From Melampsora larici-populina 98AG31 (lineage: Eukaryota; Basidiomycota; Pucciniomycetes; Pucciniales; Melampsoraceae), in the NCBI RefSeq assembly GCF_000204055.1, contig NW_006768765.1:1-64000 (forward strand): a stretch of 64,000 bases of DNA. The letters are read 5' to 3'. The position numbers were made by a program, and so were the translations under genes. Positions within the stretch are counted from its first letter, which is position 1. Each line of letters begins with the position of its first letter. The notes beneath the pieces were generated by a model, which made no database searches, was not told the origin of the DNA, and worked only from the letters and a program-made list of their open reading frames with translations. This document shows, piece after piece, positions 59,272 through 64,000 of the stretch.

Positions 59272-62200
59272 ATGCTTCCCATCAAGGCTGGCCGATTGGC
59301 CTCCAATCACATCAACAAATCTACTCTTCTTGCTCGATCATATGCATCCGTACGTTGCTTTGAACCTGGTTTGGTCATTCGGGTTTATCATTAACATTCA
59401 TTCTTACCTTTCTTTGCCAATCTAAAGCATGCGGCTCGGATCGGTGACACCAAGGTCGCAATGTCCAACTTTGAGCAGGACAAGTTCATCAACTATCAAC
59501 GTATTGAAGATAACCTCCAGGTGGTACGAAAACGGTCAGTCTTCTCAGCTGGAATCTCTTCCACTTCATATGACACCAGTGATAGACTTACTGATGTGGA
59601 TCTCCAATTTTTTTTCAGTTTGAACCGACCTTTGACCCTCTCGGAGAAAGTACTTTACGGTCATCTTGACAATCCACATGAGGCTGATATCCGCCGTGGT
59701 GCTTCTTATCTCAAACTTCGACCCGATGTGAGCCTATTTCGAGTGACTTGACCGATACTAGAATTTCACTGGAAGACACGTTAATGTGATTTTGATGATG
59801 TCGCCTTAGCGTGTAGCCTGTCAAGATGCGACTGCACAGATGGCCTTACTTCAATTCATGTCAGCCGGTCTACCTACTGTAGCTGTCCCGACCACCGTAC
59901 ATTGTGACCATCTGATCGAGGCACAAACCGGAGGCCCAAAGGATCTTGCCCGAGCGATCAACATCAACAAGGAAGTCTACGATTTCCTTGCAACGGCCAC
60001 AGCTAAATACGGCATCGGATTCTGGCAACCTGGTTCCGGAATCATCCACCAAATCATCCTTGAGAATTACGCTTTCCCTGGTGGACTTATGATCGGTACC
60101 GACTCTCACACACCCAATGCCGGAGGTCTTGGAATGATCGCAGTCGGAGTGGGAGGTGCTGACGCTGTTGACGTCATGGCTGACTTGCCGTGGGAACTTA
60201 AATGCCCGAAAGTGATCGGAGTCAAACTTACTGGCAAGATCAGCGGCTGGACTACTCCCAAAGGTCTGCAGAAACCGTCTCTACTAACTATCTGATCGGC
60301 AGATGCTGACAAATTGATAAATTCCCACTATATCACGTCATCTCATGTAGATGTGATTCTCAAGGTTGCCGGTGTTTTGACTGTCAAGGGTGGAACCGGG
60401 GCCATTGTTGAATACTTTGGTCCAGGTGTCGAATCCTTATCTGCCACAGGAATGGGTACTATCTGTAACATGGGTGCCGAGATTGGAGCAACCACTTCGA
60501 TGTTTCCCTACAACAACCGTATGGCGGATTATTTGAAAGCTACCAAACGTGCTAACATTGCCAAGTACGCGGAACAATTCAAATACAACTTACAAGGAGA
60601 TGAAGGTGCCGAATACGATCAGGTGATCGAGATCAACTTGAACGAATTGGAGCCTCACATCAATGGTCCTGTGAGTTATCTACGCTTGGGCGGCTTGCCC
60701 CCGTCCGCTCCTGGGTCAAAGGGACTTTGAATCATAGTAACTGACGATTTGACTCAAATTGTTGTTGAATCTCTTTAGTACACTCCCGATTTGGCTACTC
60801 CCTTATCAGTCTTTGCCAAGACAGTAAAGGAGAAGGGTTGGCCAGCAGAAGTGAAAGTTGCTCTTATCGGTTCTTGCACAAACTCATCTTATGAGGATAT
60901 GTCAAGATCCGCCTCGATCGCTCAAGAAGCCATTGATCACGGTCTTACCGTCAAATCGAAATACACTGTCACCCCCGGTTCCGAGCAAATCCGGGCAACG
61001 ATCGAACGTGATGGACAAATGGAAGTTTTGGAAAAGGCCGGTGGTCTCGTATTAGCTAATGCTTGTGGACCTTGCATCGGTCAATGGGATCGTCAGGATA
61101 TCAAGAAGGGTGATGTAAGTCGAAACAAACACTCCCAAACACTTTTGTATCTGCGTGAACTTAAGGAATCCTCTATAACAGGTTAACTCCATCATCACTT
61201 CGTACAACCGTAACTTCACTGGTCGAAATGATGCCAACGCTGGAACGCACGCCTTTGTTGCTTCCCCTGATCTCGTCACCGCCATGGCTTTCGCTGGAGA
61301 CCTTACATTCAACCCTCTGACTGATAGTCTGACCGGAAAGGATGGAAAGCCCTTTAAGTTCTCCGACCCATCCGGAAAGGAGCTTCCCCCACGAGGATAC
61401 GACCCCGGTCAAAACACATACTCAGCTCCCCCAGAGGACCGTGCATCTATCAATGTTGCTGTTTCTCCAAGCAGTGACAGACTCCAATTATTGAAGCCAT
61501 TCAAGCCTTGGAATGGAAAGAACCCAAGTAACATGCCTGTGCTCATCAAAGCATCTGGCAAATGTACAACTGATCACAGTTAGTGAGATTTGACCGATTC
61601 CACGTTTTTCAATCGATGTTGATTTCTCTGTATTCTGATTTTTCTTCCAGTCTCGGCCGGTGGTCCTTGGTTGAAGTTCCGTGGACATCTTGAGAACATC
61701 TCCCAGAACATGTTAATCGGTGCCATCAATGAAGCCAATGGGAAGGCAAATGAGGTCTTGAACCAAGAAACCGGTAAATGGGGAGGTGTTCCTGAAGTCG
61801 CAGCATATTACCGTGATCATGGGATCCAGTGGTGTTAGTATCTCTGGTTAATTAATTGTGACTCTTGCGACTGAGACTAATTTATGAAACCGTCATCATC
61901 AACAGGTGTGATCGGAGACCAGAACTACGGTGAGGGATCCTCACGTGAACATGCCGCACTTGAACCCAGGTTTTTGGGTGGTATTGCAATCATCACTCGC
62001 TCATTTGCTCGAATCCGTATGTCCGGTCCTTGAATCTATATAAATCTCATATGATTATAATCACTGATGGTACACAATATTTTGACTTGTTCATAGATGA
62101 AACCAACTGCAAGAAGCAAGGAATGTTGCCTCTAACCTTTACCGATCCTGCTGATTATTCAAAAGTCAAACCAGACGATCGAATCGATCTCGAAGGTATT

Positions 62201-62356
62201 ACTGAACTCGCTGAAGGTAGTAAAGTGACTATGGTAGCCAAACATAAAGATGGAAGTGTTGATCGAATTCCATTGAGTCATAGTTTTAATGCTGGTCAAA
62301 TTGAATGGTTCAAGGCTGGTTCAGCATTGAACTTGATGGGACAAAAGAAGAAGTAA
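59272..62356 (+). CDS. ACO1: Aconitate hydratase, mitochondrial
   Basis: Exons: 59272-59349, 59428-59534, 59619-59727, 59810-60263, 60351-60670, 60779-61114, 61182-61578, 61651-61833, 61906-62016 and 62097-62356. They sum to 2355 nt (784 residues), the family length. The N-terminus is Arg/Ser/Lys-rich without acids ([20 protein letters not shown]), a mitochondrial targeting sequence mostly in exon 1. Family signatures: [54 protein letters not shown] and KCTTDHISAGGPW. The 4Fe-4S ligands are Cys in [11 protein letters not shown] and the CxxC in [12 protein letters not shown]. Reaction: citrate to isocitrate through cis-aconitate in the citric acid cycle, in the matrix. All splice junctions keep frame and motif continuity. 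No defect is seen. Confidence 0.97.
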
Positions 62357-63646
62357 ATTCGAGCTTAGAGAAGTTTTAGAAAGGTTTAATTGTAGTTGTT
62401 CTTTGTGGCAATCCCAATACTTAATTGTATCGGAGAAGTGTTGGGTATTGTTTTTCAAAAAGGGAATCGCGGGTAGGGGGAGTTGGGTCACAGCAAAAAA
62501 AAGATGACATATTGGCAAGGTTTTTTTTACATTTTCATCTTCATTTTCTCTTTTGTTCTTATCATTTTTGTTTTTTTTCTCAGATTTCTTTATCATCTCA
62601 TAGTATGAAATCATGAATGAATTTGAGTCAAATTAGATTGCCTTGGTGTGAATTACTCACTTGGTAGAAAAAAAACAGTAAAAATAGAAAGAAAGAGTCA
62701 GGGATGGCTTTTGTTTTCTGTTACTGACAAACCCAGGATCTTAGTTGTGAAGAGATACATAAATTACTTCATCACCCAAGTAAATCTCACCCAAGGTCAC
62801 CTTGGAGTTTTTAAGACCCAACATACGTAGTTCTCCTTGTTGCCATAGAATCTGATTGGTCTTTAGAAAAACAGCTGGTTGAAAAGAAAGAGGGTTTTGT
62901 TCTTCAAAGGAAAAATGTGCAAATGATGATGATGAAGTGGTAGAACAATACAGACTTTTTGAGTTTGATTGGACTACACAAGTTGAGAGGCTGGTAAATT
63001 CCCCAATTAATTTGTACTCTTCCACTGTTGTGGAAATAGCCCTTACCTATGGCAAATATAACTGTACCAGAGCTTTGCCTCTTACTATCAGACTGATAGG
63101 GTAAGCTAAGAAGCCCTTGAATGTTTAAGCCAGAGCCCTTTTATTATTCTAAGAAAAACTTGTAGGTACAACTACTGAGTTGGTGGATATTGCTTACTGA
63201 TTCTCAACCAAAGGAACTTGAGAAAGCTGGGCTGAACTTTGAAGTGACCGGACCCATTGCTGCCATTGCATGCTATAATACTATCCAGACATCATTAGTC
63301 TCATTCATGGTACAACAAGCTGACTACCTCATTTAACACTACATTGGACATCAAGTGATGAAGAAAATGATCCTCCGGCTCAGATTCCTCTAAAGATCCA
63401 ATTATCATTGAAAGCACGAATGGATTGCCATAACAAAGATGATCTAGATTGCCAAAAGTGAGATACCACGCACAATTCATTATAGAAACAGACAGAAACA
63501 AAAGAAAACACAAGTCTAATTGATATGAAGCCATAATTTTTGAATATACATTTCAGCAGGAAGATCAGGTATGCAAAGATTCAACATAATAAGAATTATC
63601 TTTTGATAAATTCAGAATGATGATTGTTTTTGATTAATGACACTCA
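62357..63646. other. Intergenic region
   Basis: No supported gene. Minus-strand frames at 62741-63025 and 63301-63534 are coherent but lack recognisable motifs. They could be remnants of a repeat gene. Confidence 0.45.
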
Positions 63647-64000
63647 TCATTCTGCAACTTTTGACTTTTTCTCTGCTCGGCCGATCTCAGGAACTGAAAC
63701 TCGCTCAGCTGATCCTGTAGTAGGCGCACCGATCACATTTCCTTCAACATCTCGCTTCTTAGCAGGAGCAGCTTCTGTACCATTTCCTTTTGCCGCTCCA
63801 GACTCGGCTTCAGCTGCGTCTTTTCGCTCAGCATTGCGATCCCGAGGCTTATCTCTTCCTCCACCTCGACCGCCTCGACCGCCTCGACCACCACCTCGAC
63901 CACCCCGGCCACCATCTCGTCGACCGTTTCGGTCATCACCACCACCCTGCTTACCATTTCGGCCGTTTCGATCCTGTGAACCAAACATACTCTTTGCGAT
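63647..64000 (-). CDS. RGG-rich protein, possibly partial at window edge
   Basis: The frame reads leftwards from the window edge to the stop at 63647 and includes an ATG at 63988. Residues from that Met: MFGSQDRNGRNGK, then a dense RGG/GGR box (about residues 20-45, e.g. GGRGGRGGGRGGRGGRGG), then a Lys/Ala/Glu-rich tail ending KKSKVAE. RGG boxes bind RNA and are arginine-methylated. The frame is open upstream of the Met to the edge (codons I-A-K-S), so it may be the last exon of a larger RNA-binding protein. A specific family could not be assigned. Confidence 0.6.
   Translation of the reverse strand: MAKSMFGSQDRNGRNGKQGGGDDRNGRRDGGRGGRGGGRGGRGGRGGGRDKPRDRNAERKDAAEAESGAAKGNGTEAAPAKKRDVEGNVIGAPTTGSAERVSVPEIGRAEKKSKVAE

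Noticed and set aside
63733..63984. Val/Glu-rich minus-strand frame at the right edge
   Set aside because: Out-of-frame shadow of the RGG-rich reading frame.

Overview
The window is nuclear DNA from a basidiomycete fungus. Every conserved gene is cut into many exons by 45-100 nt introns with GT..AG ends, the intergenic DNA is AT-rich, and transposon remains are abundant. The mix of secreted proteins, rich repeat content and C-to-T damage in TCG context fits Pucciniomycotina (rust fungi and relatives). That placement is an inference; no marker gene here fixes the species.

Layout. 1-2.85 kb: 5' half of a Ty3-type retroelement (minus). 3.3-3.9 kb: small two-membrane-segment gene. 4.65-9.29 kb: replication-fork protection factor Tof1/Swi1/TIMELESS (13 exons). 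9.85-13.93 kb: DNA repair nuclease XPF/Rad1 (13 exons, same strand). 13.97-21.36 kb: complete LTR retrotransposon with 610-bp LTRs, lying 38 bp beyond the XPF stop codon. 21.8-24.4 kb: FAD/NADP N-hydroxylase-like oxidoreductase (minus, 9 exons). 25.9-27.3 kb: Rab geranylgeranyltransferase alpha subunit (minus). 29.4-30.4 kb: Ser/Pro-rich protein. 31.6-45.3 kb: a repeat district with two PIF/Harbinger-like MITEs (3-bp TTA and TAA duplications), a 25-26-bp minisatellite, a 5.4-kb Tc1/mariner-class transposon carrying a second gene, a 1.5-kb TA-flanked TIR element and a 260-bp TA-flanked MITE. 45.8-47.5 kb: F-box protein. 49.6-51.9 kb: Slm1/2-like PH-domain protein. 54.3-56.3 kb: protein with a signal peptide and a C-terminal RING-H2 finger. 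57.75-58.2 kb: small cysteine-free secreted protein. 59.3-62.4 kb: mitochondrial aconitase (10 exons). Right edge: RGG-rich protein, possibly partial.

Exon-intron models were built by hand from splice sites, reading phase and family conservation. For all conserved genes the summed exon lengths divide by three. Tof1 and XPF both act on damaged or stalled DNA but show no sign of joint control beyond tandem orientation.

The most interesting material is in the mobile elements. (a) The 5.4-kb Tc1/mariner-type element has TA duplications and long, partly palindromic ends. It holds a three-exon DDE transposase and, tail to tail with it, a seven-exon gene for an unrecognised protein of about 647 residues with a SAM-like C-terminus. 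(b) Removing this element and one TA joins two flanking pieces into one reading frame, so it landed inside an older gene. (c) Premature stops in gag, pol and the transposase, and the loss of the second catalytic Asp of the reverse transcriptase (YMDN), can all be explained by TCG to TTG changes, a pattern of repeat-directed hypermutation. No tRNA, rRNA or CRISPR was found.
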